From contig JAKIWU010000015.1 in assembly GCA_022749905.1 (NCBI GenBank), positions 1-15,003 of the forward strand: a stretch of 15,003 nt of DNA, written 5' to 3'. Position 1 is the stretch's first letter. Each line of letters starts with the position of its first letter. The translations under genes were made by a program, and so were the position numbers. The notes under the pieces were generated by a model. It was not told the DNA's origin. It ran no database searches and worked only from the letters and a program-made list of their open reading frames with translations. This stretch comes from Thermoplasmata archaeon (GTDB lineage: Archaea; Thermoplasmatota; Thermoplasmata; Lutacidiplasmatales; UBA184). Positions 14,477 through 15,003 of the stretch are shown one piece after another.

Positions 14477-14541
14477 GGTCGGCCGACCCCAGGGACCGAG
14501 GTCTCGGGGAGCGTGGACGTCGAATACGCCCGGCCGGGTCC

Positions 14542-15003
14542 TTAATCGTGTCGGACCGGCCCTTCCCGCCCGGGGGACGGGGTTCCTCCGGTCGCGCCGC
14601 CTTTCGCGTGGCCGGGAGAGTCGCGGAGCGGCCAACGACCGACGACCTCGTGGCGCGCACCCTCGGGGCGCAGATCGCTCGACTTGAGGAGGATCTCTCG
14701 GACAGTCAGAGCAAGGCGGGCTCGTGGAGGTTCGCGTTCGGAAAGCTCGCGGACTCGTTCGAGGTCCCGGGGACTCCGAACCCTCAGGACGGTCACATGG
14801 GGGACGAACGGTCGACCGCTGCGCGGGAGTCCGATCCCCTCCAGACCGAGGTCGACCGCGCGCGTGAGCGACTCAACCTCAGCGCGTCCCTCGGCGAGCT
14901 CCGCGTACACGACCCGCGGGCGCGCGAGGTTCGGAAACCCCCCGAGCGAGCCGAGGCTCAGGCGGAAAGCATCCTGCGTCCGCGCAACCGAGGCGAGCAC
15001 GGA
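14542..15003 (-). CDS. thpR: RNA 2',3'-cyclic phosphodiesterase (2H family), 5' end outside window
   Basis: 2H phosphoesterase (LigT/ThpR) that opens 2',3'-cyclic phosphates and was first named 2'-5' RNA ligase. 153 C-terminal residues are visible. The second catalytic HxT is PHVTVLRV (His69, Thr71 of the visible part). Upstream is the family-typical SLGGFPNLARPRVVYAEL (18-35), and LLKSSDLRPEGARHEVVGRWPL (105-126) is the usual last strand pair. The first HxT and the start lie beyond base 15003. A Gly/Pro-rich tail of about 27 residues follows the fold. Stop TAA 65 bases before the surface-protein ATG. Confidence 0.88.
   Translation of the reverse strand, partial: SVLASVARTQDAFRLSLGSLGGFPNLARPRVVYAELAEGRAEVESLTRAVDLGLEGIGLPRSGRPFVPHVTVLRVRSPRDLERVRELSEREPPRARLALTVREILLKSSDLRPEGARHEVVGRWPLRDSPGHAKGGATGGTPSPGREGPVRHD

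Noticed and set aside
11604..14660. 1018-codon minus-strand frame overlapping the surface-protein gene
   Set aside because: Arg/Gly/His/Pro-rich with no signal peptide or domain. The chosen frame has a signal peptide, sequons and a membrane anchor.

Overview
The window looks like a fragment of a high-GC archaeal chromosome. The evidence is an L7Ae–S28e–L24e ribosomal protein operon, a type II methionine aminopeptidase, an archaeal-type serine hydroxymethyltransferase, an archaeal-type TyrRS, an archaeal 7S (SRP) RNA with helix 6, and TATA (box A) elements about 27 bases ahead of start codons, as in leaderless transcripts. An uncultured, GC-rich Thermoplasmatota is my best guess. That rests on general gene content and the coiled-coil KaiC-like protein, not on a tree.

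Layout. 1-3046 (minus): ndk, tsaC/sua5 and map are packed head to tail (a GTGA overlap, then a 3-bp gap). Downstream is a DHA2-type MFS exporter that runs off the left edge. 3110-3886 (plus): a class I SAM methyltransferase, divergent from ndk and overlapping the next gene tail to tail by 25 bp. 3862-4679 (minus): a Cas4/Dna2-like PD-(D/E)XK nuclease split into two overlapping frames, each with one membrane helix; no CRISPR is present. 4771-5990 (minus): the L7Ae–S28e–L24e operon with a clear box A; L24e has a long low-complexity tail. 5992-7074 (minus): tyrS, leaderless by its promoter geometry. 7188-9251 (plus): a 687-residue protein with about 270 residues of coiled coil ahead of a KaiC-like ATPase domain whose P-loop is altered. 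9317-9625 (plus): SRP RNA, followed by a strong hairpin. 9704-10156 (minus): a hotdog thioesterase. 10321-11631 (plus): glyA. 11633-14476 (minus): a large glycosylatable surface protein with a C-terminal anchor. 14542-15003 (minus): the 3' part of an RNA 2',3'-cyclic phosphodiesterase gene (thpR).

Most of the window is housekeeping: translation (tyrS, ribosomal proteins, SRP RNA, t6A synthesis, Met removal) and nucleotide and one-carbon metabolism. The less ordinary parts are the split membrane Cas4-like nuclease, the coiled-coil KaiC-like ATPase, the L24e extension, and a dispersed 14-bp near-palindrome (AGTTCCANNGGAAG) found three times, only between genes. Two of its copies share a further G-rich tract. 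No tRNA, CRISPR array or insertion sequence was seen. No gene-free stretch exceeds 300 bases except 9252-9703, which holds the SRP RNA.
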